NCBI RefSeq assembly: GCF_014930455.1
Contig: NZ_JAAIYO010000001.1
Coordinates: 372,001-436,000, forward strand
Source of the DNA: Corallococcus soli
GTDB taxonomy: Bacteria; Myxococcota; Myxococcia; Myxococcales; Myxococcaceae
Direction of reading: 5' to 3'
DNA length: 64,000 bases
Positions 16,024 through 24,323 of the stretch are shown piece by piece (the first letter of the stretch is position 1; each line of letters starts with the position of its first letter). Made by a program: the position numbers and the translations under genes. The notes under the pieces were generated by a model. It made no database searches. It was given only the letters and a program-made list of their open reading frames with translations, and was not told where the DNA came from.

Positions 16024-17658
16024 GTGAGCGAGCTTCTGACGGGTGATGGGCTGTTGCGTGCGCAGGGTGTTGGCACCCCGGCTTCCTCGGGCGGTGCGGG
16101 CCTCTCCCACGACTCCGAAGCCTTCGACGCGGAGCTGGATGCGTGCCTGGATCGCGCGCTCTTCTCCGGTCCTTCCCAAGACACCGACGACGTGCAGGAG
16201 GTCGCCGCGACCGGCTCCATGCGCACGCTGCTCGACCTGGCCTCCACGGAGGAGTCCTGGTTGCAGTCGCTGCCGCCGCCCTCCAACGACGACACGGAGC
16301 CCGCGCTCACGCTGTCGGACGAGGCCGCCAACGTCGTCATCCCGGAGTGGCTGCGCGCCGAGGCGTCGCCGTCCAGGCCGACGTTCGCCCACGCCCTGCA
16401 CGACGTCTCATGCGGAGGGGTGACGTCGTGGGACGCCGCGCCCCCGCCGAGCGCCTGGGCCGCGCCGGGCTCTCCGGCCGCAGCCTATTCGCCGCAGCCG
16501 TGGGTGCCCTACGAAGCTCCGGCCCCGGAGGCTCCGCCGCCGGCCATCGCGGACGTGTCCACGCGCATCCTGGGGATGAACCCCCTCTCCTTCGTCAGCG
16601 CGGTGGCGATGGGCGCGCTCGCCGCGGGCCTCCTGGTCGTCGCGGCCGTGCGCCTGACGCAGCCCGCGTCCAACGCGCAGGGCACGGCGTCCTTCGCGCA
16701 GTCCACGGGCGCGCGGTACGCCACGGGCACGCAGGCCGCCACGGGGCCGCAGAACGTCATCGGCGCTGCGGGCATCGCGGGGACCCCGGGTTCGCGGAAC
16801 GCCACGGGCACTCCGGGCGTGCAGGGCTTCCAGGGCGTGACCTCTTCGCAGTCCGCGACACCGGGCTGGCAGGCGTCCGGTGACTTCCAGCAGGCCGCCG
16901 CGTCCGTCGCGAACACGGTGGGCGCGTCCGCGCTGACGGAGGCGCAGCGTGCCGCGCAATCCCTCACGCCGAACACGCCCGGGCTCACGGGCCCGGCGAA
17001 CGTGGGCCTCACCACCGGCCTGAACACGCTGGCCCCGGACGCCCGGCCTTCCACGGCGGTGGCCCCGGTGACGAAGAAGAAGGCGCCCGTCGCGGCGCGC
17101 GCGGCGACGCTCGAATCCCCGGAGGACACGGGCGAGGTGCAGGAGCTGTCCTTCGGCCGGGAGATTACCCCCGAGGAGATCGAGCAGGCCCGCCTGGCCG
17201 CCGCCGCTGCGGAGGCCGAAGAGGCCGCGCCGCCGGGCTCGGAGTTCGACGAGGACTTCGCGCGGGAGATGGGCTTCACCGAGGAGGCGGACGCCGCCCA
17301 GGCGCAGGCGTCGGAGCAGGCCCCGGAGAAGACCGTCTACATCCCGCCGGCCCCGAGCGCCGCCGGCCCCGAGCGCCTGTCCCCTGCGGACGTGAGCAGC
17401 GTGGTCCTCACGAACCAGCCGGACATCGCCACCTGCGTCCAGAGCTTCAAGGCCGGCACCGCCCTGGAGAACGGCGGTCGCTTCCAGGTGCGCTGGTCGG
17501 TGGACACCTCCGGCAGCGTGTCCGGCGTGGCCATGGAGACGGACTCCCTGCGCGGCACGCCGCTCGCCGGCTGCGTCGAGGACCGGGTGCGCGGCTGGAA
17601 GTTCCCCGTGCACCGCGTGGCCCTGGACGCCCCCGTGCGCTTCCCCTTCGTCTTCTAG
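16024..17658 (+). CDS. Membrane-anchored protein with AgmX/PglI-type C-terminal domain
   Basis: This 544-residue protein has four parts. First is an acidic cytoplasmic N-terminus (residues 1-180). Next is one transmembrane helix (about 185-205, VSAVAMGALAAGLLVVAAV). A long low-complexity periplasmic stalk follows (about 210-440) with collagen-like TGTPGVQG sequence and Ala/Glu-rich segments. Last is a C-terminal AgmX/PglI-type domain (about 449-544: LSPADVSSVVLTNQ, then CVQSF and CVEDRVRGW, ending in a PVRFPFVF strand). This layout resembles TonB-like or energy-coupling proteins, and AgmX itself belongs to the Myxococcus gliding apparatus. A link to motility or envelope energisation is inferred from the domain alone. 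The GTG start follows a GGGAGGG Shine-Dalgarno. Confidence 0.7.
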   Translation: MSELLTGDGLLRAQGVGTPASSGGAGLSHDSEAFDAELDACLDRALFSGPSQDTDDVQEVAATGSMRTLLDLASTEESWLQSLPPPSNDDTEPALTLSDEAANVVIPEWLRAEASPSRPTFAHALHDVSCGGVTSWDAAPPPSAWAAPGSPAAAYSPQPWVPYEAPAPEAPPPAIADVSTRILGMNPLSFVSAVAMGALAAGLLVVAAVRLTQPASNAQGTASFAQSTGARYATGTQAATGPQNVIGAAGIAGTPGSRNATGTPGVQGFQGVTSSQSATPGWQASGDFQQAAASVANTVGASALTEAQRAAQSLTPNTPGLTGPANVGLTTGLNTLAPDARPSTAVAPVTKKKAPVAARAATLESPEDTGEVQELSFGREITPEEIEQARLAAAAAEAEEAAPPGSEFDEDFAREMGFTEEADAAQAQASEQAPEKTVYIPPAPSAAGPERLSPADVSSVVLTNQPDIATCVQSFKAGTALENGGRFQVRWSVDTSGSVSGVAMETDSLRGTPLAGCVEDRVRGWKFPVHRVALDAPVRFPFVF

Positions 17659-17704
17659 GAACGACCAGCACCGCGGCCCCGGGGCGCTTATCCTCTCCCG
17701 GGTC

Positions 17705-18037
17705 ATGACGAAGCGCGCGCCCCCCTCCGTGGAGCATCCAGACCCGACGGAGGTGCACCTGTGCTACCGCTGCCTGGTGCGGCTGCCGGTGGAGGCGGGT
17801 GGGGCGGACCTGCCGCGCCGCGTGCGCGAGGCCCTGAAGACGCACGGCCTCGCGAACCGCACCCAGCTCATCCCCGCGTCCTGCCTGGGACACTGCCCCA
17901 CAGGGCTCGTCACCACGCTCGTCGTCCCCGACGCCACGGCGAAGGGGACGCACGCGAAGCTCATCGACCCGGTGGCGGACGGCGAGGACCTGGCGCAGCA
18001 CCTGAAGCAGGTCCTCGCGAAAGCCGGGCGGCCTTGA
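17705..18037 (+). CDS. (2Fe-2S) thioredoxin-like ferredoxin family protein
   Basis: This 110-residue protein has paired cysteine motifs CYRC near residue 20 and SCLGHCPTG near residue 60. This pattern is typical of thioredoxin-fold [2Fe-2S] ferredoxins (DUF1636 and NuoE-like small proteins). It probably carries one electron-transfer cluster in the cytoplasm, and its partner is unknown. Its 3' end overlaps the 3' end of the convergent pdxA gene by 77 bp, so the last quarter of the protein is encoded antisense to pdxA. Confidence 0.7.
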   Translation: MTKRAPPSVEHPDPTEVHLCYRCLVRLPVEAGGADLPRRVREALKTHGLANRTQLIPASCLGHCPTGLVTTLVVPDATAKGTHAKLIDPVADGEDLAQHLKQVLAKAGRP

Positions 18038-19010
18038 GCAGGGCCTCCATCATGGGCACGCAGCTCGCGGTGCCCGTGCCGGCAATCGCATAGGCGGTGC
18101 CGTGGTCCGGCGACGTGCGCGGCACCGGCAGGCCCAGCGTCACGTTCACCGTGCGCTCGAAGTCCAGCGCCTTGGCCGGGATGAGTCCCTGGTCGTGGTA
18201 CATGGCCAGCACCACGTCGTACTTCGCGCCCACCTCGTCGGGCCGGGCGAACAGGCCGTCCGCGGGGATGGGCCCGTGCGCATCCACCTTCCGGGCGCGC
18301 GCGCGGCGGATGGCGGGACCAATCACCTCCACCTCCTCGCGCCCCAGCATCCCGCCCTCGCCCGCGTGGGGGTTGAGCCCCAGCACGGCGATGCGCGGCT
18401 TGCGGCCCACCACCGGCTCCAGGCTGCGCGACAGCAGTTGGAGCTGCGCCACCAGCTTCTCCACCGTCAGCAGCGTCGGCAGCGCGGAGATGGGCACGTG
18501 GTTCGTCGCCAGCGCGATGCGCACGCGCGGCCCGTCCATCATCATCAACACGTCCACGCCGAACGCGTCCGCCAGCACCTCCGTGTGGCCCATGAAGGGG
18601 ATGCCCGCGCGGGAGATCTCCTCCTTCGACACCGGCGCGGTGCACAGCGCGTCCACCGTGCCCGCGCGCATCGCGTCGATGGCGGCCCGCACGTACGCGT
18701 ACTGCGCCCGGCCTCCCTCGCGCGACGGCTTGCCCGGCACGCGGTGCTTCGGCGCCAGCCGCGTCACCTCCACCACCGCCGGCCCCGTCGTGCGCCCCAG
18801 GTCCTCCAGGGCCACGCGCGGGAAGCGGCGCAAGAGGGGGAAGCCCTCCAGCGTGGGCCCGTCCCCGAACACCACCGGCACCAGCGCGCGGCGCACCTGG
18901 GGGCGGGCCAGCGCCAGGGCCGTCACCTCCGGCCCGATGCCCGACACGTCCCCCAGCGAGATGCCCACGCGAGGCAGCGCGGGCGTCGTGGCCACCGGGG
19001 CGCGCTTCAC
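17961..19010 (-). CDS. pdxA: 4-Hydroxythreonine-4-phosphate dehydrogenase (vitamin B6 synthesis)
   Basis: This 349-residue enzyme oxidises 4-phospho-hydroxy-threonine in the DXP-dependent route to pyridoxal phosphate. The family motifs are in place: VGISLGDVSGIGPEV at the N-terminus, CTAPVSKEE, GHTEVLADAFG with a metal-binding His, LATNHVPISA with the second His and MYHDQGLIPAKAL with the third. The GTG start overlaps the surA stop (GTGA). The surA-pdxA order is the same as in Escherichia coli. The last 25 residues (Gly/Pro/Arg-rich) extend past the usual end and overlap the convergent ferredoxin gene. Confidence 0.93.
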   Translation of the reverse strand: MKRAPVATTPALPRVGISLGDVSGIGPEVTALALARPQVRRALVPVVFGDGPTLEGFPLLRRFPRVALEDLGRTTGPAVVEVTRLAPKHRVPGKPSREGGRAQYAYVRAAIDAMRAGTVDALCTAPVSKEEISRAGIPFMGHTEVLADAFGVDVLMMMDGPRVRIALATNHVPISALPTLLTVEKLVAQLQLLSRSLEPVVGRKPRIAVLGLNPHAGEGGMLGREEVEVIGPAIRRARARKVDAHGPIPADGLFARPDEVGAKYDVVLAMYHDQGLIPAKALDFERTVNVTLGLPVPRTSPDHGTAYAIAGTGTASCVPMMEALLKAARLSRGPASGAAPGPRRPPPGR

Positions 19011-19978
19011 ATCTTCACTTCGACGTTGGCCTTGGAGCGCAGCTCCTGGACGTACTGCTCCAGGAACTTCTCCGTCTTCTCGGAGAGGAGCTTGGTCTCC
19101 AGCTTGGGCTTCATCTCGTCGTAGGAGGCCACCGCGACGTTGCGGCGCTCCTCCACCTTCAGGATGTGCCAGCCGAAGTTGGTGCGGATGGGCTCGCTCA
19201 CCTCGCCCTCCTTGAGGTTGAAGGCGGCCTTCTCGAACGCGGGCACCATCACGCCGCGCTTGAAGTAGCCCAGGTCGCCGCCGTCCGCCGCGCTGGGGCC
19301 CTCGCTGCGGGCGCGCGCCAGGGCGGAGAAGTCCATGCCCTCACGGCGCGCCTCCTTCGCGATGCCCTCCGCCTTCTGCTTCGCGGCGGCCACCTGCTCG
19401 GCCGTGGCCTTGGCGTCCACCTGCACCAGGATGTGACGGGCGTGCACCTCCACGTCCTCGCTCTCCAGGCGCGTGTACTGCGTGTACGCGGCCTTCAGGT
19501 CCTCCTCGGTGACCTTCACCTTGGGGCCCACCTTCATGCGCAGCAGCTTGTCGCGCACCACGCGCTTGCGCAGCATGTCCTTGTAGCTGGCGAGCGTGTA
19601 GCCCTCGTTCACGAGCATCTGCTCGAACTGCTTCATGTCGGAGATGTTGTTCTGCTTGAGCACGTCCTGCACCAGCTCCTCGACCTCCGCGTCGGTGGTG
19701 GTGATGCCCAGCTGCTGCACCTCGGACTCCATCAGCTTCTCGCCGATGAGCGTGTCCAGCGCGCTCTTCATGAGCTGCGCGCGGGCCTCGGCGCGCTTGC
19801 GCGAGTCCACCTCCGCGTTGACGCGCTGGAGCTCCGGCGCGGCCCGCAGCTGCACCTCCGACAGCGCGATGACGTCGCGGTTCACCACCGCCGCCACCTT
19901 GTCCACCAGCTCCGCGCGCGCGCGCGTACCGCCCGCCAGGAGCATCACCGCCGCCAGGAACGCCACCAGGTTCTTCAT
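19007..19978 (-). CDS. surA: SurA-type periplasmic peptidyl-prolyl isomerase/chaperone
   Basis: This 323-residue protein has a signal peptide (MKNLVAFLAAVMLLAGGTRARA), an N-terminal chaperone domain of helices (ELVDKVAAVVNRDVIALSE) and one parvulin domain (about residues 180-275: VHARHILVQVD ... GGDLGYFKRG ... GWHILKVEE). SurA guides outer-membrane protein folding. E. coli SurA has two parvulin domains and is about 430 residues, so this is the single-domain form common in deltaproteobacterial lineages. ATG 19978 is chosen over 19996 because it begins the signal peptide and has a GGAGAGGG upstream. It lies 61 bp after a second PPIase gene and overlaps pdxA. Confidence 0.88.
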   Translation of the reverse strand: MKNLVAFLAAVMLLAGGTRARAELVDKVAAVVNRDVIALSEVQLRAAPELQRVNAEVDSRKRAEARAQLMKSALDTLIGEKLMESEVQQLGITTTDAEVEELVQDVLKQNNISDMKQFEQMLVNEGYTLASYKDMLRKRVVRDKLLRMKVGPKVKVTEEDLKAAYTQYTRLESEDVEVHARHILVQVDAKATAEQVAAAKQKAEGIAKEARREGMDFSALARARSEGPSAADGGDLGYFKRGVMVPAFEKAAFNLKEGEVSEPIRTNFGWHILKVEERRNVAVASYDEMKPKLETKLLSEKTEKFLEQYVQELRSKANVEVKM

Positions 19979-20039
19979 CGCAACGACCCTCTCCACGAAA
20001 CCCCGGGATGGCCAACCGGCAGGCCCCCGGAAAAGTCCT

Positions 20040-21041
20040 TCACTTCGCCGCCTGCGGCGCCGGCCGCCCGCGGATGGTCTGCAGCGTGGCCTCGTTCACC
20101 ACCACCTGGGCCTTCTCGTGCAGCTCCTTCTCGAAGGCCTCCTGCGCCTGCGCCCGCTTGGTCTCCAGCAGGCGGGCCTCCACCTTGGAGCGGACCTCCA
20201 CCAGCTCCCGCTTCCTCGCCGCCCTGCGCTCCAGCACCTTGAACAGGTGGTAGCCGTACTCCGTGGACACCACGTCCGAAACCTGCCCCACCCCCAGCTT
20301 GAATACCACCTCGTCGAAGGCGGGCGGCATCTGTCCCCGGGGGAAGAAGCCCAGGTCCCCGCCCACCTTGGCGTCCGCGCTGAGCGAATAGCGCCGCGCC
20401 AGGTCGGAGAACTTCTTGCCCGACTTGAGCTGCACCTGGAGCCTTCGCGCCTCGTCCAGGCCCTTCACCACCATCTGCGCCGCGTGGACCTCCTCCGGCT
20501 CCTGGAAGTCCGCCTCGTGCGCCGCGTAGTACGCGCGCAGCTCCTCCTCCGTCACCGCCACGCGCGAATAGACGTGGTGGGTGAAGAGCTTCTCGATGGT
20601 GAGCCGGCTCGCCTCGCGCGCGCGCAGCTCCGCCATGGACAACTGCCCCTGGGCCAGCACCTCGTTGAAGTTGCCGGCCGGGTAGTCGCCCGACAGCCGC
20701 AGCACGCCCCGGTCCACCTCTTCGGGCGTCACCGCGATGTTGTTCTGCTTGGCCGCCTGGAGCAGCAGCATCCGCTTCACCAGCGTGTCCACGAGCGCGC
20801 GCTTGAAGGGCTCCACCTCCTCCGGCGTGGGCTCGGGCCCCTCCGTGGTGGCCAGCTCCCGGCCCAGCTCCTGCTCGAAGTCCGCCCGGCTCAGGGACTC
20901 GCCGTTCACGGTCGCGACCACCGTGGGGTCCGGGCCCTCCTGCGTCGGCGGGCGGCAACCGGACGTGCCCAGCACCCCCGCTGCGAAGACCAGGGCGGCG
21001 GACCAGGACAGCAGGGAGGCGCGGAGGGAAGCAGGACGCAT
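20040..21041 (-). CDS. PpiC/PrsA-type peptidyl-prolyl isomerase lipoprotein
   Basis: This 333-residue protein has a lipoprotein signal (hydrophobic core then GTSGC, Cys about residue 29). The N-terminal SurA-like helical domain opens with VVATVNGESLSRADFEQEL, and a parvulin domain follows (about residues 185-285: VHAAQMVVKGLDEARR, FSDLARRYSLS, GGDLGFFPRGQMPPAFDE, YGYHLFKVLE). The parvulin strand reads AAQMVV where active members have H-I-L, so the catalytic His is replaced and chaperone activity may dominate. It is first in a ppiC-surA-pdxA transcription unit. The frame is open far upstream, but the lipoprotein signal fixes the start. Confidence 0.85.
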   Translation of the reverse strand: MRPASLRASLLSWSAALVFAAGVLGTSGCRPPTQEGPDPTVVATVNGESLSRADFEQELGRELATTEGPEPTPEEVEPFKRALVDTLVKRMLLLQAAKQNNIAVTPEEVDRGVLRLSGDYPAGNFNEVLAQGQLSMAELRAREASRLTIEKLFTHHVYSRVAVTEEELRAYYAAHEADFQEPEEVHAAQMVVKGLDEARRLQVQLKSGKKFSDLARRYSLSADAKVGGDLGFFPRGQMPPAFDEVVFKLGVGQVSDVVSTEYGYHLFKVLERRAARKRELVEVRSKVEARLLETKRAQAQEAFEKELHEKAQVVVNEATLQTIRGRPAPQAAK

Positions 21042-21220
21042 GCGCGGGGGCCTCAGGGGAGACAGCGGGGGACCTTCCACGGTGGTGTCGGGCCGCCGTG
21101 CTTTCAAGCGGGACGTCACGGCCGGGATGGGAAGCGGACGGATGGGCCCATGGGACGGCCTCCCGGGTAGCACGGCGTCGGGGCCCGGACAACCCGAGCC
21201 CCCGTCCGCGCCCGGGGCCG

Positions 21221-22240
21221 CTAGAGCCGGGTGCCGTGGGTGGTGAGGAAGGCCTCCACCTGGGGGAAGATTTCGTCCGGCGCCTTGCGGCCCAGCACCA
21301 GGTCCGCGTGGCCGTAGTCCTCCGCGAAGCCGTGGCCGCGCCCGGCGACCAGCATCTTCACCGGCCCGCCCAGGTGCTCCTTCGCCCGGGCCACCGCCAG
21401 CGGCGGCGCGAGCAGGTCCCGGCTCCCGGCGATCAGCAGGAAGGGGATGCGCACCCCGGCGAGCGGCTCGCGGTAGTCGTACCCGCCGTCGTAGGAGGTG
21501 AACTTGTTGGAGACGATCCACCGGGCGAACTGCCGCCCCACGCCCCCCGCGATGTCCGCCGGCACGTTGGCCAGCGCCCAGCGCACCACCTGCGGATCCA
21601 TGTTCTCCGCCAGCATCATGTAGCGGGTGAGCGGCCCCGGCGGCGCCCCGAAGAAGGCGATGCTGGTGACGCGGCGGGTGGGGATGACCTTCAGCTTGAG
21701 CAGGGGCTCCACCCGCTGGACGAAGGCGCGCAGCCCCGGCTGCACCGCGAAGGTGAAGGGCGCGCCCAGGGCCACCGCCGCCTTCACCGGCGCCTGGGGG
21801 TTCTTCGCCAGGTGGGCATAGAGCATCAGACCGCCCTTGGAGTGGCCCACCCAGAGGACCTGCTGGGCACCCGTGGACATCACCGTGCGCAAAGCGGTTC
21901 TCACGTCGTGTTCCGCCTGATCATCAAAATTCCAGTCGGCGCACGCCCCGGCCAGCCCCCGGCCACGCAGCTCGATGACCCAGGTCTCGAACCCCGCCCG
22001 CGCCAGATAGCGCGCCAGGCTGTACTGCTCGTTGAAGTCCATGTGGAAGCGGTTGGCCCCCAGCCCATGGCACAGCACGACGGGCTCCGCGTACCGGCGC
22101 TCCCCCCGGGGGTGGTAGCGCCCCAGCGCGATGGAGGCCCCGTCGTCCGTGGGCACCCGGTAGAGCTCATCCGGCTTGAAGCTCAGTGTCAGCAACCCCT
22201 CCTTGCCGCGCTCGACTGCTCGCGTGAAGAGGTCCGCCAT
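21221..22240 (-). CDS. Alpha/beta hydrolase
   Basis: This 339-residue hydrolase has a nucleophile elbow GHSKGG (Ser at about residue 135), an oxyanion-region VLCHGLGANRFHMD (about 58-71), an Asp in AGSRDLLAPP (about 282) and a His in GRGHGFAEDYGHADL near 305. This completes a Ser-Asp-His triad. A segment around residue 150-200 (ALGAPFTFAVQPGLRAFVQ) forms a hydrophobic cap, which hints at lipid or polyester substrates such as in lipase or PHA-synthase-like hydrolases. The start is uncertain: ATG 22240 begins MADLFTRA, and an in-frame GTG at 22279 would add 13 residues. The gap to ppiC is about 180 bp, so co-transcription is unclear. Confidence 0.8.
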   Translation of the reverse strand: MADLFTRAVERGKEGLLTLSFKPDELYRVPTDDGASIALGRYHPRGERRYAEPVVLCHGLGANRFHMDFNEQYSLARYLARAGFETWVIELRGRGLAGACADWNFDDQAEHDVRTALRTVMSTGAQQVLWVGHSKGGLMLYAHLAKNPQAPVKAAVALGAPFTFAVQPGLRAFVQRVEPLLKLKVIPTRRVTSIAFFGAPPGPLTRYMMLAENMDPQVVRWALANVPADIAGGVGRQFARWIVSNKFTSYDGGYDYREPLAGVRIPFLLIAGSRDLLAPPLAVARAKEHLGGPVKMLVAGRGHGFAEDYGHADLVLGRKAPDEIFPQVEAFLTTHGTRL

Positions 22241-22391
22241 CCGGCTCAACCGGGGTGCCGCTGCCTGTCGTGGTGTCACATCTCCAGTCTACGCCCGACC
22301 CCGGACCAATGCCGCCGTGTCGCACAGGGACTTTCATGGGACGGCAGGACAGTTGCATCAGGTGCGGGGTATTCGCTGGGAGGTCGTGGAA

Positions 22392-22709
22392 ATGCGGCAG
22401 GGCCGGGGTTTCAAGGAAGTGTTGTCGTCCTTCATTGCCACAGTTTTTCCCACAGACACCCTCTTGGGTGCCTTGAAGGTGATGGAGAGGCACCGGGTGA
22501 GCCTCGTCGGGGTGGTGGGAACGGGAGGAGGGTTGGTGGGGGTGGTCCATGAGACGCAGCTGCTGGCCGCCTGGAGGGCGGATCCGTTGGCGCAGGTGTC
22601 GGACGTGATGGCGCGCGTGCGCAAGACGCAGGTCCGGAGCAATGGCCGGCGGCGCATCCACCTGGCGCGCCTGGCCGCACGTCCGGCGGGGAGGCAGAAG
22701 CTTTTCTGA
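22392..22709 (+). CDS. CBS-domain protein (single CBS motif)
   Basis: This 105-residue protein has the pattern of a CBS repeat: VFPTDTLLGALKVMERHRVSLVGVV, then GGLVGVVHETQLL, with a basic C-terminus (RRRIHLARLAARPAGRQ). CBS domains normally work in pairs, so a homodimer or a partner is expected. They sense adenine nucleotides. A GGGAGG sits about 8 bases before the ATG. It is divergent from the hydrolase gene, with a gap of about 150 bp. Confidence 0.6.
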   Translation: MRQGRGFKEVLSSFIATVFPTDTLLGALKVMERHRVSLVGVVGTGGGLVGVVHETQLLAAWRADPLAQVSDVMARVRKTQVRSNGRRRIHLARLAARPAGRQKLF

Positions 22710-22748
22710 AAGGGCAGGGCGTTCCGGGCGGAATAGAGTGGGGGCGCC

Positions 22749-23024
22749 GTGTCAGAAGCCGCCCCCGCCGCCTGGACCGTGTACATGCTGCGCTGTCGCG
22801 ACGGCACGCTCTACACGGGCGCCACCAACAACCTGGAGCGCCGGCTGGCCACGCATGGTCGGGGCAAGGGCGCCGCCTATACACGGGCCCGGTTGCCGGT
22901 GACGCTGGTGTGGAGCGAGCCCGCCGAGGACCGCGGCGCTGCTTTGCGCCGCGAGGCCGCCATCAAGCGGCTCACCCGCGCGGACAAGCTGCGGCTCTTC
23001 GCGCGGCGTCCCGGACGGCGCTAA
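22749..23024 (+). CDS. GIY-YIG nuclease family protein (YhbQ/UPF0213-like)
   Basis: This 91-residue protein is one GIY-YIG domain. V-Y-M-L-R-C replaces the GIY strand, and LYTGATNNLERRL carries the YIG and catalytic Arg. A Glu is present in LRREAAIKRL. The short length and the A-x-I-K-x-L-x-R-x-x-K ending fit the YhbQ/UPF0213 group, for which some members show DNA nuclease activity in vitro. The biological role is unclear. The GTG start lies 39 bp after the CBS gene. Confidence 0.85.
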   Translation: MSEAAPAAWTVYMLRCRDGTLYTGATNNLERRLATHGRGKGAAYTRARLPVTLVWSEPAEDRGAALRREAAIKRLTRADKLRLFARRPGRR

Positions 23025-23212
23025 CGCGCATACCCCCGGAATCTTGGCCGGATGGATTTAATTCGTGGGGCGGGATGCGGGCTGCGCGACAGTCCGCGCG
23101 GCGTCCGTGGTTGTTTCATCCTGGAGTGATGATCCGCCTGGGTCGTCCGGGCGGGTGTACGGGAGGGCGGAGCCCGAATTAGGGTGGGGCCATTCCTCGC
23201 AGGGAGAAGCCC

Positions 23213-23614
23213 ATGCTCCGGTCACGCTCCGCCGTGTTCGTCTTGCTTGCTTTGGGATGGGGGGTCTTGGGGTGCTACGCGCCCAATCACCAGCCCGTCA
23301 TCACCGCGGGGCCCCGGCCCCTGGGTTCGCCGTCGACGCCGGGGGGCCTGAAGTTCGAGGAGGGGACGGAGATCCAGCTCCAACTGGAGGTGACCGACAA
23401 GGACGAGGATGAAATCTTCTTCCTCTGGTCGCAGGTGCCCCCGAATCCGGCCGGCGCGTTCAGCAGCACCACGGTGGCCACGCCCACCTGGACGGTGCCG
23501 CCGCCCCCGGAGAACCCGAAGCAGGCCATCTACCTCACCGTGGAGGTGAAGGACGGCAACGGCGGCGTGCTGCTGGGCAAGTCGCCGGACATCTACGTCA
23601 TCCCCAAGCAGTAG
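23213..23614 (+). CDS. Small Ig-like lipoprotein
   Basis: This 133-residue protein has a lipoprotein signal (GWGVLGCY, Cys about residue 21). The mature part has the sequence pattern of a PKD/cadherin-like Ig fold (LQLEVTDKDEDEIFFLWSQ ... TWTVPPPP ... YLTVEVKDGNGG), as found in extracellular myxobacterial lipoproteins. The D-K-D-E-D-E motif probably binds calcium. A surface-structural role is inferred. AGGGAGA precedes the ATG. Confidence 0.65.
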   Translation: MLRSRSAVFVLLALGWGVLGCYAPNHQPVITAGPRPLGSPSTPGGLKFEEGTEIQLQLEVTDKDEDEIFFLWSQVPPNPAGAFSSTTVATPTWTVPPPPENPKQAIYLTVEVKDGNGGVLLGKSPDIYVIPKQ

Positions 23615-23639
23615 GCGCCGGGGATGACGCTCGCGGCCC

Positions 23640-23948
23640 CTACCCGGCGACGGTCGCGGGAGGGGGCGGTGAGCCGGGGCGCTGCTTCGAGCGGCTCCGG
23701 GCGCGCACGGCGACGAGGATGGCCGCCACCAGGCCCACGCCCGAGCCGATGGCCGCGCCCATGAGCTGCGAATGCATGAGCGACGCGGTCACGCTGCGCA
23801 CCACCTCCGGCAGGTTGCACATGGTCTGCGCGGCGAGCGGCGTGCTGTTGTTCCACTCGATGTACGAGGGGGCGGTCAGCGACGCGATGAGGGTGCCCAG
23901 CAGTGTGCCGGCCAGGATGAAGATGAGGAATGTCTTGAACAGGGCCAT
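23640..23948 (-). CDS. Small membrane protein, two transmembrane helices
   Basis: This 102-residue protein has helices at about residues 5-27 and 60-82, a short loop with one cysteine (TMCNLPEVV) between them, and a basic Pro-rich tail. The family is unknown. AGGAGG lies just before the ATG. It is convergent with the Ig-like lipoprotein and divergent from the next small membrane-protein gene. Confidence 0.6.
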   Translation of the reverse strand: MALFKTFLIFILAGTLLGTLIASLTAPSYIEWNNSTPLAAQTMCNLPEVVRSVTASLMHSQLMGAAIGSGVGLVAAILVAVRARSRSKQRPGSPPPPATVAG

Positions 23949-24040
23949 GGGAGGGACCTCCTCGGCGGGTGGGCGGCGGGCCGTCCTTAGTATGCGTCCG
24001 TCCGCCGCGAAAGGGGCGAAGGCATGCTAAGGGAGGGGGC

Positions 24041-24322
24041 GTGCCGCTCCTGCCACTCGCCATCCTGTTCGGGGTCGTCTCGCTCGCGTGCGCGGTCACC
24101 CTGTTGATCCACGCCTTCCGCCGCAGCGTGGGCACGGGGGTGATGGTGTTGCTCATCCCCTGCTACATGCTCGTGTACGCCTTCAGCCAGTTCGAGCACC
24201 CGCGCAAGAACCTCATCGTCGCCGGCTTCGTGGCCAGCACGGTGCTGACGGCGGTGTTCCTGGGCATGGGAGTCCACGGCATCGCCGCGGTGGCGGCGCG
24301 CACCCCGCCCCCGGGCTTCTAG
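24041..24322 (+). CDS. Small membrane protein, probably three transmembrane helices
   Basis: This 93-residue, highly hydrophobic protein has helices at roughly residues 3-25, 31-50 and 58-86, joined by short basic loops (HAFRRS, FEHPRKN). The family is unknown. The GTG start is supported by GGGAGGGGG immediately upstream; longer in-frame starts run through non-coding-looking sequence. The next gene starts 2 bp after its stop, so the two are co-translated. Confidence 0.6.
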   Translation: MPLLPLAILFGVVSLACAVTLLIHAFRRSVGTGVMVLLIPCYMLVYAFSQFEHPRKNLIVAGFVASTVLTAVFLGMGVHGIAAVAARTPPPGF

Positions 24323-24323
24323 C

